DNA from: Anseranas semipalmata
Taxonomy: Eukaryota > Chordata > Aves > Anseriformes > Anseranatidae
Direction: 5' to 3'
Length of the DNA: 64,000 nucleotides
Assembly (NCBI GenBank): GCA_013399115.1
Contig: VXAA01003303.1
Span: 124,001-188,000 of the forward strand
A model generated the notes under the pieces. It did no database searches and was not told the origin of the DNA. It worked only from the letters and a program-made list of their open reading frames with translations. Position 1 is the first letter of the stretch. Each line of letters begins with the position of its first letter. A program made the position numbers and the translations under genes. Shown piece by piece: positions 11,501-23,526 of the stretch.

Positions 11501-13832
11501 CAGTTAGTTCACTTTTTACTTCTGTCCATCCCCAGTGAACCTGCCAGTTCAGGTTCAAGAGCTCTCCTGCTCTGCCTCCACAGACCACAACCTATCATCA
11601 GACACAACAGATTTTACAGCAGTCTCTGTTACCAGCTCGTGCTAAACCTCAGGGGCTGCCAACGTTATCTAAATCACAGACAGCTTAATAGGGGTTCCCT
11701 GGGTCATGTTCCAGGTCCCAAACCCCCCAGTATTTTCCTCAGCCCCACCTATGGTAGATTTTCTTTTTTATCAGCCTATCAGCTCTCAGCACTGATGATA
11801 ATAAATGTGTGATATAGCGACTATATCACTCTATGTAACTGATAACAGAAACAATTGAAGGTAAGTAACTCATAGACCAAATTATGTTTCTAGGTTGAGG
11901 CTGGGTTTTGGAAAGTTATTTAAAAATGAGTGATGATTCAGGACAGTCTTCAAAGTTATGACGAGTATCTTCTGTAGAATAGTGTAAAATGCAGTTAGGT
12001 TTCCCCATATCCAATTCTAAATTAGTTTGTTCTTATACAGGTGTCAGTCTTGTAAAGAATTACGTGCATGATTGTCCTCGGCTAAGAATATTCTTGCTGA
12101 AGGCATAAGAATTAGGCTACTGGCTTTTTTTTATGAAAATGAAAAAGGAAAACAAAGTATCTCCTCAGACAAATAAACTAGAAGAGATGGGTACCTCTTA
12201 CTCTTGACATACCTAATCCGATAGAAAACAAAAATACAATTCTCTATATCGGCCAATTATCCAGGTATCATTATACATATAGATTGACTGCAAGCACAAA
12301 ATGAAACCAAATATGAGCACATGCTTTGCTGTTTCCATTAAATACTTTGTGTCTTGTATATAAAGTCCAGTGCTGTACCAAATTAAAACCAGAGGCTGCA
12401 GACATTATAAAATCTCTCTCTCAAAAAGAAAAAAAAAATCACTTCTAACTGAGAATAAACAATTTTGCACATCCCTTAAAGCAGGCCTGTTCTATAGGAT
12501 GATTATTGTTAGAAGCGGTTGTTTTATAAAGTAGTGAAAGAAATCTGGCTATCATACTGTGATTGTCTGAATATATATCCTTCCATAGGATTCGACTTGA
12601 TTTGATTAAACTTTTAATTGAGCTGTGAAATGGTGGGCTTAATTTATTTGTGTCTTAATTGCAAAGCGTGTTTTTATTCTTTGATTATGGACACAGTAAA
12701 TCTCATCATTAGCTTTAGTTCTTTTTCTTCCTGAAAATTCAAATGCCTATGGATTCATTTTTTAGAAAATTAAATAAAAATATCAGTTTAGGATAATTTA
12801 TATCTTTTAAATACATTTTTAGTATGTATTTATTTGATATGCCCACATATAATATCTCTGTCCAAGGAATAGTTCCATCTGCAGAAATGCCATTCTAAGA
12901 TCTTTAATAAATTACACTGACCAAATAACTAAAAAGAGAAATAACCAGACGAAGGAAAAAAATTGCTGTGTACTGTTGATTCCTTTTCATTATGCAGAAT
13001 ATATCTACCAAAACTGGTTTTACAAAAGTTTATTAATACAAAATCAGTTATTATTACAGATTAGTCAACCAAGATACCGTAAATTTTGCTGTAGTAAATT
13101 ATTGTTGTGGTCACCAGATGGTGCTTAGCCCCCAGCAAGAAGCTGAAATTAGAAATTGTAGGATAGTCTACATCCCTGAAATTTAAAATACAAAGCAGAG
13201 CTTTCTTTAAAGACTTTGGTTGAGTGGTTTCTCTACTGCAAAATGCAGAAGTGAGGTTACTGAGTTAAGGGCACTGCATCAAGAGCTGATTAATAGCCTC
13301 TGAGTGAGTGAATATGTGTCTGCCATCCTACAGCAAAGGCCATATGTTACACTATCACTTTCACTCCAAACTGCATCTTAGCCCAGTGACAAGAATAATT
13401 TCTGACAAGCAAGGAAATCGTCTAATACAAGAGATATCATAATTTGCAACAGCAGAATTGCTGAATGACCTATGGACTCAAGACTTACTCTTAGGCAACA
13501 TACTAAGGCTTCATCTAATAGTGCCAGTGTTTGTCATCTCTGAAACGAGCTGAAGAAATGTCATTCAAAGTCAGTGCTTTAGAGTGCTGATTGCAAGATG
13601 TAAATTAATGCATCTTCTTCTAGATCAAATAAGCTCATGGTAGATATCTAAGAGGCACAATAAATGATGAAAATTGCTTTCACTGCAGAAATAATAATCT
13701 GTTGGAGAAAGAAACAGTATTACATTTAGAACTGAACTACAGATTTTAAGATGTCAATACGTTGCTTGCAGCAAATAAGGTCTATTTACCTTATTATGCA
13801 TACAAACTGTTTATTTTGCTTTTAAATAAACA
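8516..13832. other. Non-coding DNA, no gene recognised
   Basis: Several open frames of 70-150 codons occur (for example 10570-11025 on the minus strand and 11080-11812 on the plus strand). They overlap one another in different frames and carry no domain I know. The AT-rich stretch at about 12560-12760 contains homeobox-like TAATT words and could be a conserved non-coding element, but only alignment could show that. No repeat family was recognised. Confidence 0.55.
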
Positions 13833-15359
13833 GGGGAGCAGAATGTGGCCCTCGTAATCCACGAGGAAGTGGTTGGCGAGCTGCTACGGCACTTGGATGT
13901 ACGCAAGTCCATGGGGCCCGATGGGATCCACCCGAGGGTACTGAGAGAACTGGCTGAGGAACTGGCCGAGCCGCTTTCCATCATTTATCAGCAGTCCTGG
14001 CTCTCAGGGGAGGTTCCAGATGACTGGCGGCTAGCAAATGTGACGCCCATCTACAAGAAGGGCCGGAGGGAGGACCCGGGGAACTATAGGCCTGTTAGTT
14101 TGACCTCAGTGCCAGGGAAGCTCATGGAGCAGATTATCTTGAGTGTCATCACGCGGCACTTGCGGGACAACCAGGCGATCGGGCCCAGTCAACATGGGTT
14201 TATGAAAGGCAGGTCCTGCTTGACGAACCTGATCTCCTTCTATGACAAGGTGACGCGCTTAGTGGACGAGGGAAAGGCTGTGGATGTGGTCTACCTCGAT
14301 TTCAGTAAGGCTTTTGACACCGTTTCCCACAGCATTCTCCTCAAGAAACTGGCTGCTCGTGGCTTGGACTGGCGTACCCTTCGTTGGGTTAGAAACTGGC
14401 TGGGTGGCCGGGCCCAAAGAGTCGTGGTGAATGGAGTCAAGTCCAGTTGGAGGCCGGTCACTAGTGGCGTCCCCCAGGGCTCAGTACTGGGGCCGGTCCT
14501 CTTTAATATCTTTATAGATGATCTGGACGAGGGGATCGAGTGCACCCTCAGTAAGTTTGCAGACGACACCAAGTTAGGTGCGTGTGTCGATCTGCTCGAG
14601 GGTAGGAAGGCTCTGCAGGAGGATTTGGATAGGCTGGACCGATGGGCTGAGGCCAACTGTATGAAGTTTAACAAGGCCAAGTGCCGGGTCCTGCACCTGG
14701 GGCACAACAACCCCAGGCAGAGCTACAGGCTGGGGGATGAGTGGCTGGAAAGCTGCCTGGCAGAGAAGGACCTGGGTGTGCTGGTTGACAGTCGGCTGAA
14801 TATGAGCCAGCAGTGTGCTCAGGTGGCCAAGAAGGCCAACGGCATCCTGGCTTGTATCAGGAACAGTGTGGCCAGCAGGACTAGGGAGGTGATTGTCCCC
14901 CTGTACTCGGCTCTGGTGAGGCCGCACCTCGAGTACTGTGTTCAGTTTTGGGCCCCTCACTACAAGAAGGACATGGAGGTGCTCGAGAGAGTCCAGAGAA
15001 GGGCAACAAAGCTGGTGAGGGGTCTCGAGAACAAGCCTTACGAGGAGCGGCTGAGGGAGCTGGGGCTGTTCAGCCTGGAGAAGAGGAGGCTCAGGGGTGA
15101 CCTTATCGCTCTCTACAGGTACCTTAAAGGAGGCTGTAGTGAGGTAGGGATTGGCCTCTTCTCCCACGTGCCTGGTGACAGGACGAGGGGGAACGGGCTA
15201 AAGTTGCGTCAGGGGAGGTTTAGGTTGAATGTTAGGAAGAACTTCTTTACCGAAAGGGTAGTTAGGCATTGGAATGAGCTGCCCAGGGAAGTGGTTGAGT
15301 CACCATCCCTAGAGGTCTTTAAAAGACGTTTAGATGTTGAGCTTAGAGATATGGTTTAG
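13833..15359 (+). CDS. CR1 ORF2 C-terminal part: reverse transcriptase (partial)
   Basis: An open frame of about 508 codons runs from the 5' truncation point to a TAG stop. It has no native start, because the upstream part encoding the AP-type endonuclease was lost. Counting from the GTG at 13845 as residue 1, RT blocks occur in order: MGPDGIHP near 23-30, the NYRPVSLTS block at 80-88, the HGFMKGRSC block near 117-125, motif [10 protein letters not shown] at 150-158, the VPQGSVLGP block at 209-217 and the catalytic FADD at 238-241. A C-terminal region of about 260 residues, typical of CR1, follows. The protein would copy CR1 RNA into DNA at a nicked target, but without the endonuclease this copy is not autonomous. 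There is no frameshift or stop in the retained part. Confidence 0.9.
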   Translation, partial: GEQNVALVIHEEVVGELLRHLDVRKSMGPDGIHPRVLRELAEELAEPLSIIYQQSWLSGEVPDDWRLANVTPIYKKGRREDPGNYRPVSLTSVPGKLMEQIILSVITRHLRDNQAIGPSQHGFMKGRSCLTNLISFYDKVTRLVDEGKAVDVVYLDFSKAFDTVSHSILLKKLAARGLDWRTLRWVRNWLGGRAQRVVVNGVKSSWRPVTSGVPQGSVLGPVLFNIFIDDLDEGIECTLSKFADDTKLGACVDLLEGRKALQEDLDRLDRWAEANCMKFNKAKCRVLHLGHNNPRQSYRLGDEWLESCLAEKDLGVLVDSRLNMSQQCAQVAKKANGILACIRNSVASRTREVIVPLYSALVRPHLEYCVQFWAPHYKKDMEVLERVQRRATKLVRGLENKPYEERLRELGLFSLEKRRLRGDLIALYRYLKGGCSEVGIGLFSHVPGDRTRGNGLKLRQGRFRLNVRKNFFTERVVRHWNELPREVVESPSLEVFKRRLDVELRDMV

Positions 15360-15453
15360 TGTGGGCCTTGTTAGAGTTAGGTCAGAGGTTGGACTAGGTG
15401 ATCTTGGAGGTCTCTTCCAACCTGAACAATTCTGTGATTCTGTGTGATTCTGT
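13833..15453 (+). mobile_element. CR1 LINE retrotransposon, 5'-truncated, young
   Basis: About 1.6 kb of a CR1-family non-LTR retrotransposon. It starts abruptly inside ORF2, just after an AT-rich flank, so the 5'UTR, ORF1 and endonuclease region are missing. This is the usual result of incomplete reverse transcription. It carries an uninterrupted reverse-transcriptase frame, then a short 3'UTR that ends in imperfect copies of the ATTCTGTG octamer at about 15429-15453. CR1 ends in such octamers and lacks a poly(A) tail. No target-site duplication is evident, as is normal for CR1. The GC-rich body contrasts with its AT-rich surroundings. The open frame implies a fairly recent insertion. Confidence 0.95.
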
Positions 15454-18400
15454 AAATCATACCAGTTAAAATAATAAATATTATTTCTGAATACGCAGTC
15501 CTTCAGATAACTTTTGTTACCATATTGCTTTTTTCCCAAGTGACATAATATTTAATTTAACAAATCAAGAGGAATTTTATGTTTTTAAAATGTTAGCTAC
15601 TGAAAACTGATCAGTGAAGTTGAAGTTCTGCTTATTGCAGTGAATGTAGTCACTGCAACAATATCTAAAATCAACAGTAAAGATATTATTTTGTGAACTG
15701 GTATTTGGCTAAAATCAGAATATAATGAGTGAATTCTAAAGAATTTGCCTTAAGTTAACCCAATATTTTGGTTCTGCTCTTCATGTAACATCAGTTTGTC
15801 TTGTATGCTTCACAGCACTTTGGCTATTTAGAAGGTCAAACAGTCTTACAAGAGCTTTGGCAGCTCTCTTTCAGGTTTCTCTGCAAACACAGACATTAAG
15901 AATATGGAAAACTAAGCAGATTTTCTATAACTTGCTGATCTGTATTACATGTCTCAGGATATATCTCAGAAAGACTAGCTGATTTTAATTCTGAAGTTAG
16001 TGAGAATGTCATGATTAGAACAGGAATTTTTGATCAAAATAAGGAGTGTTTATTAAAAGATTCTGCTTGTACTCATTTTGGCAGATATCATTATAAATAT
16101 ACACAGAAATCCCAGTACCTCTGAAAAGGCATAGGCTAACTCGAATTTTGCAAACCTTTGAGGAAAATATAAATGCACAAGTCTGCTTCTTCTCCTTACC
16201 ACCTCTTTCTCACTTCCCATCATTTTGTGTGGTAAAAATAAATACATTATTTGTATCTAAAAAAAAAGATTAAAATCGAGAAAGCATTTATTGTTGTTTC
16301 TGTTGCTGAGGAATGATCAGGGAGAGGGCTGGCAGAAGGGAAAAGCTCTACTGGAACCTATCCTGAGTTGAGTGCCTAGATTCCCCATAATTCATAGTTA
16401 ATGTTCCACCAAAGTGAAGTATACCCTTCAGGCTGTTAGGGAACCGTGTAAGTTAGAAAAGTGTTCATTACAAAGAAGAGAGTTGGGCAGATTTAAGAGA
16501 CAGACTGGAGAGAGGAAGGCATCTGCTTATGGCCAGTCAGGAGCTTCCATCTGTGAAGCATCCTGGTTTTCTGAGTCTGAACTTGTTTTTACCGTATATG
16601 AAGCCAGAACAGGTGTGCTATTCCCTAAACAGCTATAATGGCTGTGATATATGGGATTTACCTTCAAAGCCAAGTTCTTCTTGATTTGGAGAAGGAACTT
16701 TCACTATTTCTTTGTCCATTGCTATAATAAACAGGAGATATCCTGACAGACTTCTGTACCATTGCATGTGGCTTGATATTCAGTGATTTCTGCAAATACC
16801 ATCTAGCAAAAGTTTTGATGCTGCATGAGACCAAGATGCCGTTGGCCTATGGTGGCAGCCTAGGATTGATCTTCAACATGGTGTATGAATTCCCCCAAGT
16901 ATATTTGAAGAGCTGGGCTTTGTATTTACTCCAGTTCGTTCCCATCTGTAAAATGGAAAATAACACCTTCCTGCTTAGCTCACAAGACCATTCTTAGGAT
17001 AAATTAAGCATTGTAATTCATGCTGCAATCAAAAGTAAAGTGTTTCAGTGCCAATCAATAAAGGCTGAATAAAACAGAATCTATAGTCCCTGAATTCATT
17101 GACAATGTATTGCTTAAGGAATGCTAAATGTCTTGGAGAGTGCAGGACTAACACCCCAAGCAAGAAGCTGATTGCAATAACTCACAGAGAAAAGAAGTAA
17201 GCAGAAAGTGTCTTGAATTTTGCCTGGTCCTCAACTCCTTTGTGCTCCTTCTGCACTATACACAGAGGATATAGAAAACAGCATATACGTAGAGCACTTG
17301 CCTTAATGGTGGGCGCTGTGATACTTCCAAACCAAGTATCTTACCTGCAGGGTCTCATCCTTGTGAAATCAGCAATCTGTCTGTTAGAGCTAAGGTGTCC
17401 AACCAGCAGAATATTTATATGGTTAGTCAACATTGGTACAAGGCAAAATACACAAACAGCTTTTGGAAATGGAACCTTCCCCTGGAATCTTTGTCCTTCT
17501 AAGGAGGGGAATCACAATCACCCTTCAATCACAATCACACCTGCAAGATGGCTATTTACCCCTTCACATCTTTTATTAGTAAGGCTCCTTCAGAAAACAT
17601 ATTTGCTTGTGGGTCACATTTGCACTTCATATCTTTAATAATCTATATGCAATTGACAATAGTACTGGCATATGTATAGTCTGTAGAAGAAAATTTCTTC
17701 AAAAATGCTTTCCCTACTTAAACACCTGCCCTTAGACTTCATGAATGCAGAATGCATAGAAAAAGACATATATTGAGAAATGATGGGAAACAATGTATTT
17801 TTATTTAACTTTCTGACATAGATATGCCCAATGAAGCAGCATGGAGGATCTTCTCACTGTACCAAAATAATTTCCTAAGAGAGTTCTCTAATTTCATGTT
17901 AGCTTATTCCCTCTCTGAAACACAGTGATTACTGCATCGAGTAGTACATAAAAATGGGAAAAACAGCAGGCTTCATCAGTTTCAAAGGAATCAGCAATAG
18001 TGATGTTCCAAACTGGAAAAATAAGTGTCAGCAATGACACTGAGTAGGATAGGAAAAGTATACATTTTATATGCACCTAATATTTATGTACAGCATAACT
18101 TCTTTTCAGATTATCTCTATTTTCTTGAATAAAAAGAATTTCTTTTTGCATTTTGTCTTCAAAAAACAGCCTTTAGTTAGTTTTCATCTCATTTGCAATG
18201 CTGAGTTTCATTGCCATCAGCTAAAGTAATAAACATTTCTGCCTGAAAGTGTATTTTAAAGAGAATATTCTCAAAATTCATACATTTAATTTGGCAAAGC
18301 ATTGTTCAGGGTTTAAATAAATCCTCCCCTCATTTGAGTGGTAGTTGTATGGATGAATTCACAAGCAATTCTTTGAAAATACAGTATCTTCACAGAGAAA

Positions 18401-18514
18401 AAAAAAATATATATATATATGGAAACCACATCAGTTTCTTGAAACGGGAAATTCACTTGTTCTCTAAGGAATGGCAAACGTTACTTTGAAGCTCACTTGT
18501 TCACTCTGGACAAT
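15454..18514. other. Non-coding DNA, no gene recognised
   Basis: Open frames are short (up to about 140 codons at 17213-17638) with no recognisable domain. An (AT)n tract follows an A run at 18394-18421, just before the next CR1 fragment. No other repeat was recognised. Confidence 0.6.
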
Positions 18515-19075
18515 CACCACCAATATGAAATTTAACAAGAGCAAGTGCTGGATTCTGCACCTGGGATGGGGCAACCCTGGATATATGTACAGATTGAGGG
18601 ACAAGAGGCTGGAAAGCAGCCGACAGAAAGGGATCTGGGAGTTTTGCTCAATGGCAAGTTGAATGTGAGTCAGTAGTGTGCCCTGGCAGCAAAAAGGGCC
18701 AACTGTATCCTGGGTGCATCAAGCACGGCATTGCTAGCCAGTCAAGTGAAGTGATTGTCCCGCTCTGCTCTGTGCTGGTGCGGCCTCACCTCAAGTACTG
18801 TGTGCAGTTTTGGGTGCCACAATGTATGAAGGACATAAAACTATTAGAAAGTGCTCAAAGGAGGGCAACAAAGATGGTGAAGGGTCTAGAGGGCAAGATG
18901 TATGAGGAGCGGCTGAGGTCACTTGGTTTGTTCAGCCCAGAGAAGAGGAGGCTGAGGGGAGGCCTCATGGCAGCCTGCAGCTTCCTCATGAGGGGAGCGC
19001 AGGGGCAGGCGCTGATCTCTGCTCTCTGGTGACAGTGACAGGACCCGGGGCAATGGCATGAAGCTGAGACAGGAG
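18515..19075 (+). mobile_element. Degenerate CR1 LINE fragment
   Basis: About 560 bp that follow the same order as the 3' half of the intact CR1 ORF2. The segment MKFNKSKCWILHLGWGNPG leads in, then [18 protein letters not shown], then [12 protein letters not shown] and [21 protein letters not shown]. Unlike the 13.8-kb copy it has stops and frameshifts, for example near 18661 where the reading frame changes. The 3'UTR and terminal octamers are missing, and the match ends around GAAGCTGAGACAGGAG. It is therefore an older copy truncated at both ends and not coding. Confidence 0.9.
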
Positions 19076-22000
19076 AAGAAATTTTATAAAACTGAACACA
19101 CTTCTGTTTTACTACAAGAACTGTAATAACATATCAGATGCATCAGAATAGCAATAATCTACATTTCTTCAGACCCTAAACAAACTAACTAAACAGGAAA
19201 GCCTACAATTCTTATCTGTACACATTTTGGACAAGTGTAAATGATGAGCAAAAGAAAGTGCCTGGTTTTAGAGAAAATAGAGCAAGCTCGTTGTTGGTGG
19301 AATACCCTTACTGATTTCAGTGAGCTTTCCGTGTTACAGAATCTGCTTATTTTCACCTTGTATGAGATGTTTCCTCAACTCTGAGGATAACATAACGCAA
19401 TTACACCTAGAGTGTTCAAAGGTCTAAAACATGTTGTGTAAGCACTTAAAAGTTAGCTTGTAGCTTTGCTAGCTGTCTAAAGAGATAAAAAGGATTTTCA
19501 ATGGCAGCCATAAATAGTCAAGATAATTGAAAAGTAAGCTATATTGCTGACTCATCCATAGGTTTAGACTTGTTACAAAAATGGCTGTAATTCTTTAATT
19601 AATATAACTCTTCTGACATGCATTTCCTGGCCATGTCATTAATCATTGCTGTTCAAATTCTTATTTTAACAGCACTTGTTTCAGCTATGTAAGTTTATAG
19701 ATCTTAGAACAATTCCACATTTAAAAGATCTATTAAGAAATTAAAGGTTATTTAAATAGAATATGGATGAATATTCTGTTGCACAGGTATACTTGTTATG
19801 CTGTATATTAATCAGAATTTCATTACAAATTAAGGTCAGATCTAGACAGAATAGTTCAGAAGGTATTTAGTGCACTATATCATTTTTTGAGTCACACATA
19901 GCTGTACAAGATAATTAACATTTAATTGTTAGTTTATCACCCTCTAGAGTCAAGTAAACACGTACATTTTCAAAGTTCATGCTAGTTTGTATAGTTAAGA
20001 TGAATTTTGTGGTACTGTATTGAAAGCAGCTATTGTGGTTTGCAAAACAAATAGCTTTTAGCATTTGGTGTTCAAAAATTATAGCAGGAAAATTGCATCC
20101 CCAGTCATCACAGTATTTTCATGTTTTACAATTCAGAAAAATTGCGTGTGACCTTTTCTGGATAATGATGTTCCATCATTTGACCATGTCATGGGAAACC
20201 ATTAAATCCTTCACATTTAGCAAATGAAATGTTTCTGTGGTATCTTCAGAGAAATCCAGCTGCATCATGATCTTAACTTTCTGATTTATTTTTTCTTATG
20301 TGTTGAGCTCTTAGCAAAGTGGGAAATGTTTTGCATGACAGAAGATTTCTAGTTGGAATGCTTCTAATAACGATGTATTTACACAAGGTCAGCTATAAGA
20401 AAAACATTTTAACAGCTACCCGCATTGCTGTTTTTCCCATATCCAGCTGTGGAGCATCTTGTGACTGACTTTGGAATTAGAGAGGGAGAAGATCTATTTT
20501 CATCCTAACTCTCACAGGGAGTATATATACAGAATTTTGTAATAAGCCTATTCTCTCATTATCTTGCTGTTTTAGAATAATACACTGTGAAACTAATTCT
20601 TGATAATTTACAGTGCTATCAAACTTTTCTAGAAGAACGGTAATCTTATAGTGGATGTAATATACATGAGTTTATTCCTGATTGTGAAAGTCATCTTGGC
20701 ATGGAATAATTGCCTAGATCAATGAGTAGGTAGTTGGGGTGGAAACGCTATTTCTAACTGGCAAAATTTTCAATATATGGAAATCTTTTCTCATTTGGAG
20801 TCTATATAAGAAGTCAATTAAGAGTAAAATAAAAAAACACAGTCATTGAGGTGTTTCTTCAGATATTGTTTAAAAGTTTTGTTTCAGTTTTAGTTATTTA
20901 CATTTAATTGTTAAAATATAATCAGCTTAAATCTTCAAATACAAAGTTGTCTTTATAGTAAAGCTGGATGTTTTGTTTTGAAGAGAACAAAATGAAAGTT
21001 GTTTACATGAAAAATACCAGCCCATTATTCTGATGAGCTTTGAATTATAACTTATTCAGACAGACTTCTTTGTAGGATGTTTAGCTACTGATAAAATCCT
21101 TTACGTAATTCCACAAAATTCTTTCACTGTTCTTTGAGAAGTGAGAATTATGTTTAAGTTAACTCTGGTACCTTTTTAGGAACTTTTTTTTCCTGAAGTA
21201 GTGCCTGTGTGTAAATGGTAAACATTAGACTGATATCTCTTTGCTAGAGCAGAACAGAACAATATATCATCAGTATCTAATTTGCCACGGTATTGTAATG
21301 ATTCCTTATCACATACAGATCCCTTTAAATTTTAGATGAGATTTTTGAAAAATGTACAGAACTGTAATTGGCCAGTTCTCCTTTGTGTTACAGTTGGTAT
21401 AGTTAAGTTCCACATGGGTCAACCAACTACTCTAGATCCTAAATGAACAAATTTAATACTACTTCCTGCAAAGCAGAATTAAAAGCTTTCCCTTTACTTG
21501 CTTGTAATTTTATAATATAAACAAAAGTAGTGAGAAAAGTAATTTAAGTAAATTTTTTTAATTATTATTATTTTTTATTAAGAGGCAATGTCCAGAGAGA
21601 CCAATGACCTCAAACATTCTCCTGACAAGAAGCAACTTTCAGTGTACTTCAGTCCTCAAAAACCATAACTCAATAAAACAATACGTGTAATGCAGAAAAT
21701 TGGCTGATGGGGCAGAATGCTATATGATTTTGTTCATGCCTTAGCCAAGGGTCAAAAAGAGCATGTAACATATAAACAACATAAAATATATTTTCAGGAC
21801 AGTTTTGTGTATATTAGAGACATGTTGACAGGGAAAAAACATAAACTACTTCATTTAAGATTGAAGTCCATGGGGAAAGATATTTGTTTATTAACTAAAT
21901 TTTACTCTGAGGTATAAAGACATTGAATGAATTTTGATGGTCAAAACAGTTTTATTCCTCCAACATAAAATTCCCCAATCTTCTACTCTATTCCTTAGTT

Positions 22001-23484
22001 GAATGTAAAAATGAAATAAGTTATTAAATATGTATACCAATAAGATAAATTTCCATTCAACTAATTGTAATCTATACCATTTATTTTCAGAACAATAAAT
22101 TACTATTAAGTTCTCACAAATAATTAAAGATTGTAGGTTTTGCTTTTTTTTTTTTTTTTTTTTTTGCATATACAATTCTAATATTTTAATTTTGAAAAAT
22201 CAAGCATAACTTTAATGTTATGATACAGAAGTGTCCTTTCAGGTTCTAGATTTGTTTATTCAAACATACAGTTCAAAAATAAAATTCTAAAAATAAATCA
22301 TAAAACTTGGTACCATAAGAAGGAACGTGATCTTCATATCTTAATTTTGTCATTGTAGACGTATTTGCTCAAAATTAGTTAGAAATAGAAAGAAATTATA
22401 TTTCAGTTTTGATTAAGATACAAAAGCAGAAATTACACTGGTGAAACGGTCCAATGGGAGCAGAAGTGTTTGTTATTTGCTTCTTTACAATGAGTGGAAA
22501 GTAGATATGAAACTAACATTTAACAAAATCAAAACAGAAGATTGAATTCTCAAAGTGGCGCTTAGTCTTCATGTAGGCAGCAATATCCAAGAAGGTAATT
22601 CCCATAATTTTTACTTATTCTTCTGAGAACTTCTAAGTAACTTAAAACTTAGTTTTAAATTCATGAGTCTTTCAGATCCAAAAGATTTGTTTCAGCTCAA
22701 TTTGCCTTGTATGTATTACAAGTTGCATTAAAATAAGTGTTTTTCATATAAATTCTCTAACAAATTTGATTTGGTAAGAGTGAACAAAGCACAGCAGAAC
22801 TGAGTTTTACAGAAAATACAGAGACCAACATTCTTACCTTGTTTCAGAAAAAAAGAGATGTAGGATGACACTGCATCTCCCCTCAGAGAAATCATCGTCT
22901 TTTAGACAACAGAGCAATCCTACACAATCACACGACTGTGATTATGCCCAGCTGTGGGCACAAGGACCTTCCAACCAAAGTGCAACAGCTGCTGAATGTA
23001 CAGTGTACATTTACAGCTTGTCCATGCTACTTGAACTTACTGTACATGTAAGGCATCATTGCTTGCCTGAGACAGTCAAGCTCCTCAAATCAAGGATCAG
23101 TTCCCTTTGAAACAGTCCTTTTCAAGCCTTGCTGTAACTGAAGATGTTTGAATCTCTTTGTTCCCTGAACAAAAATCAAGACCACTTACTTGAGTCAATG
23201 TCCCTATCATTGAGGAAGTATAGCCCTGGAGCCCAGGAAGTATGGTCTTGCCTTTGCTATTAACAGGTGAAAGGCTTTGTCTTAGCAACACAGGCCTCAG
23301 GACTTGTAAGGCTTTGCCTGGACTTGTCTTGGTCTTCTGGAACTTGGTCTTCTGGAACTGGCTTACTATCAGTAACTTCTAATGACAAGGTGACTATTGT
23401 TTTATTTGCTTTAGTTCTAGCATTAGCTAGACTTCATTAGCTTAGTGTGATGTAATGCCTATAGTTATAATAACTATCTGTTAC
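19076..23484. other. Non-coding AT-rich DNA, no gene recognised
   Basis: Holds a 22-base poly(T) at 22144-22165 and no convincing open frame or identifiable repeat. A short direct duplication (TTGGTCTTCTGGAACT) lies near 23327-23358. Confidence 0.6.
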
Positions 23485-23526
23485 TAATAGACATAATACT
23501 AATATAATAGACATAATACTAACTAA
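23485..23526. repeat. Short tandem duplication
   Basis: The unit TAATAGACATAATACTAA occurs twice in succession with a few bases between. It is a simple local duplication in AT-rich DNA. Confidence 0.75.

Noticed and set aside
10570..11812. Several 90-151 codon frames on both strands
   Set aside because: They overlap mutually in different frames with no protein family resemblance, and no splice structure was found that joins them.
14291..15167. Minus-strand open frames of 139 and 197 codons inside the CR1 element
   Set aside because: They are shadows of the CR1 reverse-transcriptase frame on the opposite strand.
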